A stretch of DNA of 64,000 bases from Podospora pseudocomata (Eukaryota; Ascomycota; Sordariomycetes; Sordariales; Podosporaceae), in the NCBI RefSeq assembly GCF_035222375.1, contig NC_085887.1, forward strand, positions 843,501 through 907,500. Direction: 5' to 3'. The translations under genes and the position numbers were made by a program. Of the stretch, positions 31,800-44,727 are shown piece by piece (positions within the stretch are counted from its first letter, which is position 1; each line of letters begins with the position of its first letter). The notes under the pieces were generated by a model. That model saw nothing but the letters and a program-made list of their open reading frames with translations, made no database searches and was not told the origin of the DNA.

Positions 31800-34700
31800 G
31801 CGAGGCCCTGTACGCGGCGGCACACCCAGCGGAAGGAAGGAACACCGACTCCCAACCCGCAACGACCAACCCCCCCGGCCACAGAACCATGCCTGTGAGA
31901 CCCAACGAGCCCAGGAGAGCGGCCAAAAACGGACGAAAGTCCGGGCTCTCCTTCCTACAGGCCAACGTAGCTAGAAGACCAGGGGCACACGACGCCCTCC
32001 TCAATATGGCGTGGGAAAGGACTGCCGACGTCATTTTGGTACAGGAACCATGGGCACGAACCCAGGACGGCAGAAGAATGACCAAAACCCACAGAGGATA
32101 CCAGCACTACACGCCAACAGAAGACTGGAACGCGGGACCCCCCAGGGCGATGGTATACATCAAAAAGACACACAAGGGGACCCAACAGAGCCTGGGACAC
32201 GCGGGACACCGCGACGCCTGCGCGGTAGAAGCCCAAGGGATAGTCTGGGTCAGCCTATACAGGGACAGACTTGGCGACGACGAGGTGCTCGACCTGGTCG
32301 AAAGCTGGCACCCCGGCAGACCAGCGATCATCGGAGGCGACTTCAATGCCTACCACCCTACCTGGCAACCGGGAAAGGAGTGCCCGGCGGGGAGACGAAT
32401 AGCTGGATGGCTGGAAAACCGCCTCACCCTGGCATCGCTGCAGGGACCCACCAATATACACGGAAACACCATTGATCTGGTCCTCTCAACAAGCACAGGG
32501 GTAGAAGCCTGGGTGGACGAGGACACCTACACCGGATCGGACCACTACACCTTGGCGGGGACGGTACCACCAGCAAGCCCACAGGCAACCAAGAAAGGTA
32601 GACCCTACGTCCCGGCCCAAGAGGAGGATAGGGCGCTCTTCCGCTCCCCTGACTAGATGGGGCATGACACAAGTACCGACGGTAGCACACACAACCAAGG
32701 ACCTCGACCACTGGGCCCGCTCCCTACAGAACGCCCTCGTAGGCGCGATCAAGGAGCGGGACGCCTGAGAAGACAAGCAGGAGGCACCACACAATGGTGG
32801 AACGAGGAGTGCAAGGAAGCACGCGTGGCGCTGCAGCAGAGCCGTAACGACCCCACACAAGGGGAAGTAGATCGGAAGCAAATGCGCAAGACGTTCGAGA
32901 CAACGGTCAAAAGGCAAAAAGAGAGTACTGGCAACAGAAGCTCGAGCAAGCGTCCTCGAACAAGGACATCTACGCAGTGGCGGCATGGCACAAGGCAACC
33001 GACACCTTCGCCCCCCCCTCCGCTGGTCCACGGGAATAGGACCTATACGGAACCGGGGAAAAGTTAGAGCTACTTAGGAGAGAGGGTGGTTGAAAGATTC
33101 GGAGAAGACGGGGACACCACAGAGCCTTGGGCTCTCGCCCAACCCACCGACACCATACAATGGGACAACACGATCTCCCCGGAGGAGGCAAGGAGATGCA
33201 CAATCGGGACCACAAGCACAGCCCCCGGCACAGACGACGTCACGGTGGACCTACTACGCGAGGTGTGGCGGGAGGTAGGCGACAACATCACGGCCCTCTT
33301 CAGACAGTGCCTCCTCTTAGGACACCACCCGCTCCCGTTTAAAGAAGCGGAAACGGTAATGCTTAGGAAACCGGGCAAAGACAACTATACCACGGTCAGA
33401 GCGTGGCGCCCGATCGCCCTCCTGTCGTGTATAGGGAAGGGCCTTGAGAGACTGATAGCCAGAAGGATAGGCTTCACCGCACTCAACCAAGAAGTGCTTG
33501 GCCCCACCCACATAGGGTCCCTCCCGAGGAGGTCCGCCGAGGACCTCGTTCTGTGCCTTGTACACGACGTCGAGAGAGCCTGGGGAAGGGGTAAGGCGGC
33601 GGCGCTCCTGACAATGGACGTGCAGGGCGCCTTCGACGCGGTCAGAAAGAATAGGCTAGCAGGGAGACTAAGGCAACAGGGCTGGCCACTGAATGTCTGC
33701 GAATGGGTACACTCCTTCATGTCACACCGGAGCTCGGCCATGAGACTAGGAGACTGCACCCTCCCCCAGGAGAGTGGCGTGCGGACTCCCACAAGGGTCC
33801 CCTGCCAGCCCGGTCCTCTTCGCACTCTTCCTACAGCCACTGGTCAAGGAGCTGGCCGGGGCGTCGGCGTACGCAGACGACCTCGGACTGCTGGCCGTAG
33901 GCAAGAACGCACAGGAGTGTGCGGCAATACTGGAAGCTACGGCCGAAAAGGCGGAGGCCTGGGGCTCCAGGAATGGCGTCGAGTTCGACCCAGCCAAGTG
34001 TGAGCTGCTACACCTTACGAAGAGCCGCGCAACTCCCCCCTGCAGTAAGGATAGGCAATACGGAGGTGACGCCGAAACAGGAGGTCCGATGGCTAGGTTT
34101 CTTCCTGGACCCCAAACTCAACTTCAAAGCCCACGCTAATCGGTGGGCGACGAAGGCACTGAAAATAGCGAACCACCTGCGAGGGCTTAACAAGGTGGTC
34201 CGGGGCACCCCACCAAGAGCCACGGCGGAGGCGGTCCGGGCAGTGGTCGTACCTACGGCGACGTATGGGGCGGCGACGTGGTACACCGGGGTAAGGCAGG
34301 GAGGACAAACGAATGCGGTCAACAGGGCACTTAAATGTGCGGCCAGGGCGGTTGTCCCGGTCTGGAGAACGACCCCCCTGGGGGCGATCTTCCGCGAGAG
34401 CGGGACCCCCCCCCCCGCCGAAGTGGCGCTCGCCCACGCCAGAATCTCGATGGCGGCACGGTTCAAGAGCCTCGACCCCCGCCACCCACTGGTCCTCCGG
34501 ACCCGGCCGATGCCGGAGCCACCCAGGAGGGGCCCCCGGAGGCGTCTCTCGGAGAAGCAAACTAGACTGGAAGCACTTGCGACCCTACTCCCCGACTGCC
34601 CCAGGCCGCACCCGGTGCAGTGGACCCTACGGCACCCGGTGCCTCTGCCAAGACCAGAAAACAAGGAACTGGGCAAGAGACTCCACGAACAACTGACACT

Positions 34701-35588
34701 CCTCGCCCCTAGGGACGAGATCCACCTGTTCAGTGACGGATCGAAGGCAGCCCCGCACGAGGACTACCGAAGAGGACGGGCTGGGGCTACGTGGCGTACC
34801 AGGATGGGCAGAAGCTACACGAGAACCACGGAAGGCTCGGGGAATCCGAGGCCTTTGACGGCGAAGCGGTTGGGGCGGCACACGCGGTGGTGTGGGCGCG
34901 CGAATACATCAGGGCGGGGGCAAGACCCTCGGCGGTACGGCTCTTCATCGACAACTCGGCGGTACTATACGGCATCACAGGGCGCCCCTCGGACAACTCC
35001 CAGGAGGCGTTCAGGGTTATAGGATACGCGTGGAAGGACCACCACCTGCCCCCCCTCACGGTACACTGGGCCCCAGGACATATGGGGATCCAGGGGAACG
35101 AGGAGGCCGACGTTCAGGCCGGCCTCGGGGGGGCGCTCCCAGACCCAACATCCCCCCCCGCCCTGACCGCAGTCAAGGCAAAGGCCAGGGCACTGAAGAG
35201 GGAGGCGTGGAACTCGTGGTGGCTGGCGAACAGGCCGACGCGATACGCCCAGCTAATGATCCCGGGACCAGGGAAACGACCCCCCCCGGAACTCACGCTC
35301 GCAAGAAAGACCCTACACCACCTCCTGGCGGAGAGGACGGGACACGGAGACTACGAGGAGTACCACCTACGCTTCGGACACGACTCGTATAGGACCTGCC
35401 GCTGCGGCCGACCCACGGAAATCGGGCACTTCGCGGAGTGCCCAGCGGCGCGGGCCAGGGGCACTCTGAACAGCGAAATGCGAAAAGCGCTCAGGAGGCC
35501 GGATAAGCTCCTGGGAAAGGACTGGAAGAAATACGCCGAGTGGGTGGAAGGCTCGGGAGTGTACGACCCAGCGGAGGAAGAAGAATAG
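31679..35588 (+). pseudogene. LINE copy B ORF2 (endonuclease, reverse transcriptase, RNase H), frame broken
   Basis: It opens at the ATG at 31679, inside the end of ORF1. The endonuclease reads cleanly (LSFLQANVARRPGAHDALL, ILVQEPWARTQ, IIGGDFNAY, GSDHYTLAG). RT is open from 33086 through MDVQGAFDAVRKNRLAGRLR and changes frame before the YADD box. The RNase H domain reads well at 34791-35100 (YQDGQKLHEN, ESEAFDGEAVGAAHA, VRLFIDNSAVLYG, HWAPGHMGIQGNEEAD). The end is CRCGRPTEIGHFAEC and EWVEGSGVYDPAEEEE. At least four frame changes separate these pieces. Confidence 0.85.
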
Positions 35589-35884
35589 GACACGTGACCA
35601 GGCCCAGATTGTAATGGCCTGAGGAAACAGCGGAACCACAGAGGAGCCGTAAGCCCTCGGGGACCAGAGCCCTGAGGCAGGCAGGCCTCTCTCTCCTTTG
35701 TAAATAACTCTCTTTTGTGACGCGAAACGCCCTGTCAGCTAGTATTAGCAGTAGTATTAGAAGCTTGGGCCGTCCACATCCCCAAACGGGGGCCAGGCGA
35801 GGTAGGCTCGGGCACGTGACCCCTCGGGGCCACGCGCCACAGTTCGACCCGATTGGACGCTAATAGATCTCTCTCTCTCTCTCT

Positions 35885-35898
35885 TTCGGCGCTGCACT
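35885..35898 (+). repeat. 14-bp target-site duplication, right copy
   Basis: TTCGGCGCTGCACT after the (CT)n end of copy B, followed by host sequence GTTCACGTCTCC. With the left copy it predicts the empty site: ...CATCCTACAGCC, one copy of the 14-mer, then GTTCACG... Confidence 0.85.
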
Positions 35899-36080
35899 GT
35901 TCACGTCTCCGTCTTGCCGCCAAATTTCCCACGGCTCCGTCATCTCTCGAGCCACCGCAACGCGACGACCACCGAATAGAAAACGACCCGCCACGGCGGC
36001 CATCATCAATGTGGACACCATAGACGGATAATCTCTTCTCACTCTCTCTTTTCCCTTCTTCTCTGCAACATCGGCCAGCC

Positions 36081-39000
36081 ATGGCGCCGCTCGTCGATAA
36101 CTCGCAGATTCAGTCCGCTGAACTGCTGCGCCCGCTGCCTCTGGCCCAGCATGCCTACATTTGGCCGTTTGCCATAATATGGCCCATCTTTCTACGATAC
36201 TATCTCAGCGAGGAACTCTACAACAAACACATCGGGGCGCAGGAATGGACATTTGTCTGGGTTGGCTCTATCATCACTGTCCAGGCGCTGACCTGGCTCT
36301 GCACACACTGGAGTGTTAACCTTGATGCCACGTTCACCGCCCGGAAGGTCCGCACCATCGAGGATGCGAAACTGATCAAGGTTGTCCCAATTGCGAATGC
36401 CGGCTCTGCTGAGATTTGCAAGCTTGTTCGCGACAAGGTGAGCCCTCGCAAACCCCCGACATTCTGGCTTCTCGGAAAGCAAAGAACAAGTACAGGGTCT
36501 AATCTTGAAAAATGTCCAGGTCGGAGGCAAGCCCAACCTCTCGTTCCTTTTCCAAAAGCGCCGTTTTCTCTACGATCCCGAGACCAAGAAGTTCGGTACC
36601 CTTGCCTACGACATCGATGCTAGCCCTGCCCCAAAGCTTGAGAAGTTCCAGAAATCCAGGGGTATCACCAGCGCCTCCGAGTTGGAGCGCCTCGAGCAGC
36701 ACTATGGCACCAACACTTTCGACATCCCAGTCCCAACTTTCACCGAGCTCTTCAAGGAACACGCGGTCGCCCCGTTCTTTGTGTTCCAGCTGTTTTGCGT
36801 GGGTCTCTGGCTGTTGGATGAATACTGGTACTACTCGCTCTTCACCCTCTTCATGCTCGTCATGTTCGAAAGCACCGTGGTCTGGCAGCGTCAGCGCACC
36901 CTTGTTGAATTCCGAGGAATGAGCATCAAGCCTTACAACATCTACGTCTATCGCCTCGGCAAGTGGACTGAAATCCAGAGCGACAAGCTTCTGCCTGGCG
37001 ATTTGGTCTCAGTCTCGCGCACCAAGGAGGACAGCGGTGTTGCCTGCGATATGATCTTGGTCGAGGGTACTGCGATTGTGAATGAGGCCATGCTCTCCGG
37101 TGAGAGTACTCCTCTTCTCAAGGATTCAATTCAACTTCGTCCCGGCGAGGCTGAAATCGATATCGAGGGTCTCGACAAGAACTCTTTCCTCTGGGGAGGC
37201 ACCAAGGTCTTGCAGATTACCCATGGCAACACTGAAGAGGACAGGCCTAAGCTTGCTTCAGGCGTTCCCGCGCCTCCTGACAACGGAGCCATGGCTATTG
37301 TCACCAAGACTGGTTTCGAGACTTCCCAGGGAAGCTTGGTTCGTACCATGATCTACTCTACTGAACGCGTCTCGGCCAACAACGCCGAGGCTCTGTTCTT
37401 CATCTTGTTCTTGCTTATCTTTGCTCTTGCTGCCTCTTGGTATGTCTGGGACGAGGGTGTCAAGAAGGACCGCAAGAGATCTAAGCTTCTGTTGGACTGC
37501 ATTCTCATCACCACAAGCGTCGTGCCCCCTGAGCTTCCCATGGAACTCAGCTTGGCCGTCAACACCAGTTTGGCTGCTCTTGCCAAGTTCGCTATCTTCT
37601 GCACTGAACCCTTCAGAATTCCCTTCGCTGGCCGCATCGATGTGGCATGCTTCGACAAGACTGGCACTCTCACGGGAGAAGACCTCGTGGTTGAGGGTAT
37701 CGCTGGTCTTGGCCTGGGCCACTCTGGCACTGACACCCCTAGGGAGACCGATGGCGCCCATAGCCATATGACCAAGGTCCACGATGCTGGCCTCGAGACC
37801 ACCCTCGTCCTTGCCACTGCGCATGCTCTTGTCAAGCTTGACGAAGGGGAGGTTGTTGGAGACCCGATGGAAAAGGCTACACTCAACGCTCTTGGTTGGT
37901 CCTTGGGCAAGAATGATACCTTGACTAGCAAACCTACCACTGTTGCGACTACCGGCATTGCTGGCACCGTTCAGATCAAGCGCCGTTTCCAGTTTTCTTC
38001 TGCTTTGAAGCGCCAGAGCGCTGTCGCCACCATCCATGCCACTGAGAACAAGGCCGACCAGAGACTGAAGGGTACTTTTGTCGCCGTCAAGGGCGCCCCC
38101 GAGACGATCATGAAGATGCTGGTCACTGTGCCCAAGGACTACGAGGAAACGTACAAGTACTTCACTCGCCGTGGTTCCCGTGTCTTGGCGTTGGCTTACA
38201 AGCACTTGTCTGTGGATAACGAGCTTGGTATGAGCAGGATCAACGACTTGAAGCGTGAGAAGGTGGAATCGGAACTTACTTTTGCTGGTTTCTTGGTTCT
38301 TCAGTGCCCTCTCAAGGACGATGCCAAGGAGGCGGTTCGCATGCTCAACGAGAGCAGCCACCGTGTCGTCATGATTACCGGAGATAACCCGCTTACTGCT
38401 GTTCACGTCGCCAAGGAGGTGGAAATCGTCGACCGGGATGTTCTCATCTTGGATTCCCCTGAGCACAGCGTGCATGGTGAGGAGAAGCTCGTCTGGCGCA
38501 GCGTCGACGACAAGGTTCAAATTGAGGTTGACCCCACCAAGCCTATCGACCCTCAGATTATCAAGACGAAGGATCTCTGTGTTACCGGTTATGCTCTGAA
38601 CAAGTTCAAAGATCAAGTTGGCTGGAAGACTCTGTTGCGCCACACGTGGGTGTACGCCCGTGTTTCGCCCAAGCAAAAGGAGGATATTCTCTTGGGTCTC
38701 AAGGATATGGGCTACTACACTCTGATGGCTGGCGATGGTACCAACGATGTCGGTGCGCTCAAGCAAGCCCACATCGGTGTTGCTCTTCTCAACGGCACTC
38801 AACAGGATCTGACACGCATTGCCGAACACGCACGCGACCAACGGATGAAGGGCATGTACCAGAAGCAGGTCGACCTGATGAAGAGATGGAACCAGCCTGC
38901 GCCCCCCGTTCCTGCCATGATCGCCCACTTGTACCCCCCTGGACCCAGCAACCCCCATTACGAGAAGGCCATGGAGCGCGAGGCTGCCAAGAGAGGTGTC

Positions 39001-40172
39001 ACAGTCGCCCAGCTCGCCAAGGCCAACGGCACCGACATCGAGACTGTGACTTCTCCTGCCGCTCAGCAACTCATCAACCAGGACCCGCGGAGAGCTAAGC
39101 AATCTGATGCTGTGGCCAAGGCCACCAACTTTGCCGACAAGCTTCAACAATCCATGATGGACGCTGAGCTTGACGATGAGCCCCCTTCGCTGAAGCTGGG
39201 TGATGCCTCCGTCGCCGCCCCCTTCACTTCCAAGCTCCGTAACGTCATTGCCATTCCCAACATTATCCGCCAAGGTCGTTGCACCCTTGTTGCCACCATT
39301 CAAATGTACAAGATTCTCGCTCTCAACTGCCTGATTAGTGCGTACAGTTTGAGTGTTTTGTACCTCGAGGGTATCAAGTTTGGCGACGGTCAGATCACCA
39401 TCAGTGGTATGCTCATGAGCGTCTGCTTCTTGTCTATCTCCCGCGCCAAATCCGTTGAGGGTCTGTCCAAGGAGAGACCCCAGCCGAATATCTTTAATTT
39501 TTATATCATCGGGTCCATTCTTGGCCAGTTTGCTGTTCATGTCGCGACACTTATCTACATTGCCCGGTTTTGCGATAGGCTTGAGCCGTAAGTTTCATCT
39601 TCCCCGCCTGCTGTCTACTCGCATGCTGACTTGAGCGTGTTAGTCGCTCCGAAATGGTCGATCTCGAGGCCGAGTTCTCCCCCTCCCTTCTCAACTCGGC
39701 CGTCTACCTCCTTCAGCTCATCCAGCAGATCTCCACTTTTGCCGTCAACTACCAGGGCCGTCCCTTCCGCGAATCGCTCTCGGAGAACCGGGGCATGTTC
39801 TGGGGCATTCTTGGCGTCACCGCCATTGCATTTTCCTGCTCCACCGAGTTTCTCCCTGAGCTCAACCAACAGATGAAGCTCGTGCCCTTCACCGAGGAGT
39901 TCAAGACTACCATGACAGCGGTGATGGTGCTGGATTATGTTGCTTGCTATGCTATCGAAATCGTTCTCAAGTTCTTGTTCTCGGACCTCAAGGCGAGGGA
40001 CATTGCCGAGAGGAGACCGGAGCAGCTTGAGAGGGAGAGGGCGAGGAAGGAGGAGGAACGCAAGAAGAAGGAAGAAGAGGAGGATAGAAAGAGGGAGGAG
40101 CAGGTGAAGGAGTTTGAGAGGAAGCTGGAGGAGAATAAGAGGAGGCTGGCGGAGGCATGGGGGAGGAATTAA
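36081..40172 (+). CDS. SPF1: P5A-type ATPase Spf1, ER membrane-protein dislocase (1317 aa), three exons
   Basis: Exons are 36081-36437, 36520-39587 and 39644-40172; the introns are 82 and 56 bp with GTGAGC and GTAAGT donors, in phase. Family landmarks are the P5A helix-4 sequence VVPPELPMELSLAVN, the phosphorylation motif CFDKTGTLTGEDLVVEG (Asp about 498), KGAPETI in the nucleotide-binding domain, MITGDNPLTAVHVAKEV, and the hinge GDGTNDVGALKQAHIGVALLNG. At least eight hydrophobic helices follow the usual P5A layout, including two N-terminal pairs. The C-terminus is a long charged coiled coil (RERARKEEERKKKEEEEDRK). Spf1 sits in the ER and removes wrongly inserted transmembrane helices, affecting sterol homeostasis, glycosylation and protein targeting. 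The LINE array ends 182 bp before the ATG, so the promoter or 5'UTR may be separated from its original upstream DNA. Confidence 0.96.
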
Positions 40173-41350
40173 AGGTTGTTTTATTATTTGGAATACATAA
40201 GGGGTTAGAAGTGTTCTAGAGCGGAGGGCACGTATTGATACCTTTGATGAATGATTGTGTCAGGGTTTGGGTGGAAACGAAAAAGATGGGTTTTGGGATT
40301 GGGTGGGTTGGGAGCGAGGGCTTTTACACAAATGTACTATTGTTAGAGTTTCGAATGTACAATAAAAGAATGTGATGTCATGACTATGGGTTTCGTGTTG
40401 AGATTGGCTTTGTGGCTTGGTGGTGTGGGATGGGCTATGGTGGTTATGGTTTCCAGTGTATCTACTATAAACGATCCACCTCTTCCTCGCTGCGCCCACT
40501 CATTGGCCACGAGCATTATGTACAAAGTATAACCGCCGTTTTCCTTCTTGACAGCAGGCTAGACATTGGCCCTGTTTAATGTAACTTGTTCACCATCACC
40601 TGTGTCTATTTTTGAAACCGGATTCAGATGACTCCAACGCCACGCCAGCGGTCGTTGGTTGGTCAAGAGATTGTGTACCTCAGAACAAACACATGGCCTG
40701 CCTCCAAGTACCTAAGGGATAGATAGAGAAAGTAGTGCTGGAGCTTGGTAGTAAAAGGAGCCAACTACCTGATAACATTCTCCCTATAGCAAACATTTAG
40801 TTTGTCCGAAACAGCACGGGGTCCTCTCCTCTTCTGTTCATGCATGCTAACTAACACAGTCCGGTCGAATCCAATGTCCTGGTCAACGCAAAGGTGGTAA
40901 GAGTGGAATCAGTCATAACATTTTTGTGACAAAAAGAAAAGAGAATAGTTAATACAGTGGTGAAGGCTGTCTAAAGGCTACCTCGACACAAGCCAAGCAA
41001 AGCCACAACAAAAGAGACATCCTGCTCTATGCTGGAAAAGAACATGTTCTATTCGCAGAGGCTCCTTCAAGCAAAAAGCAAACACAAGACGCCATCCCGT
41101 TTTGTCGCCTGCTAAAAACACTTGTCTCCCAGCTGGACTGGTACCAGCAACCCGAGACATCCATCAACCATACTTTTGTTGCCCGCAATGCACCACACGC
41201 CCTCTCCTAGGTCTTTTTGTTAAGCCGCATTCATCACCGCCATCACAGTTTGCCGAGGTTCATCCGCACGAGGTCTTTTGGGCCGGTTGCCAAAAAGAAA
41301 AAGGCTAGGCCATCATTATTTTATTTGCTTGTAGGATAAAACGGCTGCAT
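40173..41350. other. Convergent intergenic region, no gene seen
   Basis: It holds the 3' ends of the Spf1 and malate dehydrogenase genes. No convincing ORF, RNA or repeat was recognised. Confidence 0.5.
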
Positions 41351-42547
41351 TTATTTGCCAGGGTTGGAGGCCACGAAGGCAACACCCTTTTCGATGTTCT
41401 TCTTGAGGTCAGCAAAGCAGGCCTGGAGGAGACCCTCCTCGATGGCGTCAACCTTGCCGACGGGGAGGATCTTCTCAACACCGTTGGGGCCGAGCTCAAC
41501 CTTGGAGCTGAAGAAGTCGATGCCCTGGTCCTTGTAGAGGGGGCTGTCGACGAAGGTGGGCTCAATGACGCCCTTCTCGCCCTGAGCAGCGCGGAGGACG
41601 GAGTCGGCCATGCGGGCACCGGCCATGGCCATGGAGAGGGTGGCGGAACCGGCACCATCCTTGGCCTTGACAACCTCATCACCACCGAACTGGACACGCT
41701 TGACGAGCTCGGCGTCGGAGGAGAGGTCGGGGTGGTTGGACTGGGAGAAGAGGGGGACGATGGTCACACCGGAGTGGCCACCGACAACGGTGATGTTCTC
41801 ATCCTTGGGGTCGGTGCCCTTCTTCTCGGAAACGAAGCGGGAGGCACGGACGACGTCAAGGGTTGTGACACCGAAGAGGCGCTTGGGGTTGTAGACACCC
41901 TTGGACTTGAAGACCTCGGCGCAGATGGGGACGGTGGAGTTGACGGGGTTGGAGATGATGAGGATGTTGGCCTCGGGGCAGGACTCGGCGCAGGCCTTGG
42001 CGAGGTCGCGGACGATGGAGGCGTTGGTGTTGAAGAGATCATCACGGGTCATGCCGGGCTTGCGGGGAACACCGGCGGGGATGAGGACGACCTCGGAGCC
42101 CTTGAGGGCGCTGGCGAGGCCGCTGGGGGTGGCCTCGTAACCCTTGACGGTGGACTTGGTGTTGACGTGGGAGACATCAGCAGCAACGCCTGTTTGAGGG
42201 TGGCAAGAACTGTCAGCTATTGATGGGACGAACGCGAGGCTGAGGCTCTCGGAGCTAATTAGCTCCAAGGTTCGGACGACGTACCAGGGGCGCCACGGAT
42301 ATCGTAGAGGGCGAGCTCAGTGACTCTGGGGTTCTGCTTCAGGAGAAGAGAGAGGGGCTGGCCAATGCCACCGGCGGCACCGAGGACGGTAACCTTGGAG
42401 AGCTGTTCAAGTCAAAACCAGTCAGCGCATGCCATTCATCACCCCGCACTAGTGCTTGGTGGTGGTATATGCAGTGGTGTTGGCGATGGTGCATACCTGG
42501 CGGGCCGACACCGAGAAGGCGCGGGTCTGGATTCTGGAGGCAAACAT
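41351..42547 (-). CDS. MDH1: Mitochondrial malate dehydrogenase (335 aa), three exons
   Basis: Exons on the minus strand are 42547-42497, 42402-42285 and 42189-41351; the introns are 94 and 95 bp, in phase. The first exon codes exactly the 17-residue start of a mitochondrial presequence ([17 protein letters not shown]). Then come the NAD-binding strand [18 protein letters not shown], the acidic residue of LYDIRG that selects NAD, the substrate loop [43 protein letters not shown] and the catalytic His in [12 protein letters not shown]. It interconverts malate and oxaloacetate in the TCA cycle in the matrix. Length and intron pattern are normal for the family. Confidence 0.97.
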
Positions 42548-44727
42548 TTTGACGGTGATGATGATGGTCTTCGTGCGGCGGCAACGAGGATCTGGAAGGG
42601 GAGGTAGTGGTTCAAAGAAAAACAAATGCACCGGTCGAGAGGGAGGGAGCGGGTCGTTGAGGTAAAAAAAAGTTGGACCGATCCATCTTTAGCCTAGCGC
42701 TGTTGGGGAGGGCCAGGGGTGACAATGGCGGGCCATTCTCGGAAGGATCGGACCTCGGAAAATCCCGCTGGACGGCCAATGAAATCGATCCACTTTTCAA
42801 CCTCCGCCTGTCCTTGCCCCGGGGGATCAACGAGTGACGTCTTCGGCCGAGAGGGAAAATGGATTTGTTTTCTTCGATTTTTGGATGCATGATTGTGTCG
42901 CTGGGTTCTTCCTGTTCCACGGCTCAAGTTAGAAGCCCGAGATGCCCATCAAATGCGGCATCAGGACCCCACCACCACCATCCAACTCCCGCCAAAACGG
43001 AATGTGGGGCATCCAATTTTTCCGCCATGTTCTAAGAGCGACACCGGACGGGCCGGGTAGCCAATGGCTTTTCGGCTTCGTGAATGAGCTCTCGGCTTCC
43101 ACACATCAGGACAACGGACTGTCGGACCTCCTCGAGATCGGAGCTTGATGGACGCGGCTGTAAGAGCGTGCCGAGTTCGATGTTAGCATATGATGCCGAG
43201 GTGCTCCACTTCCGCATTCCCGGCATTGGTCTGGTCCTTGGCGATTCGTTGGTAACTGTGCTTTTCCTTTCTCACCGTAGTCAATGATGACCAGCATCCT
43301 AGATCTCCCGTTGGTCAGAGAAGCTGTCATGAACTGTACTGGCCCGGTCTGGCGTAGACATTCACCACGTCTTGGTGATAGCCAGCCGAATCTACGTCGT
43401 TGATTAATTGAGAGCACCTAGCTGAGCTTAACCCTTGTAGCTTTGTTGACCAGCATATAATCCGCTCCCACGGCCAGTAACCTCACCCACATCACCAAAT
43501 CGGAATTTAACCCTACAAGACCCAATGTTCCTTCAATTGAATGTGTCTAACATGTATCCGAGTCCTTCATTATGAGGGCACAGAAGAGGACGATGGCCGC
43601 GAAGACCAATCCAGCAACGCTATGTCTCAGTTGGAGATGTTCATCCTAGCTTAGGATGTTTATTGTCGCTCACTGACGCTGCTGGATATGTGCTTGGACG
43701 GAAGACGCTCGCTTGGGAATGGAGCTCGACGAGATTTCTCGCGCTTTGCTTGCCAGATGGAAGATGCGCTCGTTTGCTAACGAGACAATGATGAGATTCT
43801 CTGGCGTCTGGTTACCCGTCTTGGGGGGTGGGAATGTCTTCGATGTCATCCAAACATCGTCAAGACAAAACATCTACATTGGCACCCACTTCTGAAGCTG
43901 TTTATATTCACCTTTGTGAATACATGATGGGTATTTTGCCTCGCTGTGAAAAGTTAATTACCTGGTACTTTCTCAAAAACAGCTCATCAACCTTTTGCGT
44001 GTTAAATGAGTCTGAAGGGGCTCCTTGGATAGCTTTAATGTTCCCATGGTGCACGGGGGCACGGCTTGGAGAGCCTTATTATTCCTCACCTTTGTCACCG
44101 CCACTTAGGGTATCTACTAAGTCAATTATCACGATATTTAACAGCCTCCAGTCCACGTTATAAACTGGGTAGTGGATCAAAGTCCCTTGACTAGTCTTGA
44201 TAAGTCTTGAAAAGATTTTTGGAAGTATGTTTGGCCTACTTTCGAATCGAATTTCAGAACAACCCGAAAGGTTCAAAAGGTCTATGGTTGAACGACAATA
44301 TCGCAATGTCATGTAAGTGAGAGGAAAGGTAATGTCTTGTTGCACGTACCCAACGAGTCGCGCTATCTTGGCATGCAAATGGTGATATCCATCTTGGTTC
44401 GCATTGACAAGGGAACTCATGATATGTCAGGTTACAAGCAGCTACATCGACATACTGTCAATTACAATATCTTCAGGAATCTCAGCCATCAACCGTAGGT
44501 CAGAACACATGCGCCCTGGCAGGGGAATGATGAGTCTGACGGCCCACCACTCAACCCCAAGCCCCTTGCCCACACTCCTGTGCCCTGTTAAGCGATGCAA
44601 TATTTCAACAATCCACAAACGTAGCTTTCAGCCCCCCACCAAGGTGGAGCAGAGGGCCGGCCAGGCAGGAGGAGCGGGCGCAGCGGTGTTGTCTCCCCAA
44701 GTCAAACGAAACCCCTACACTTCCGCA
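42548..44727. other. Long gene-free stretch (2.2 kb)
   Basis: The first 350 bp are the malate dehydrogenase promoter, with purine-rich sequence just before the start. Beyond that only short frames without features are seen. The sequence from about 43440 to 44420 is relatively AT-rich. Nothing else was recognised. Confidence 0.45.

Larger units (their letters stand above)
29855..35884 (+). mobile_element. Tad1-clade LINE, copy B, full length, head-to-tail with copy A
   Basis: About 6.03 kb, with the same structure and ends as copy A (YADD at 33870-33881). The differences I could spot by eye are almost all single-base length changes in G or C runs, with very few substitutions (for example an A/G difference near 25132 against 31164). 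The frame is broken in different places from copy A. In copy B the endonuclease region is one open frame from 31679 to 32656, and the RNase H and C-terminus are open from 34791 to 35588. The array ends 182 bp before the start codon of the P5A ATPase gene. Confidence 0.93.

Noticed and set aside
37258-39540. 760-codon minus-strand frame opposite Spf1
   Set aside because: An antisense shadow of a highly expressed-type coding sequence with biased codons; no protein-family motifs.
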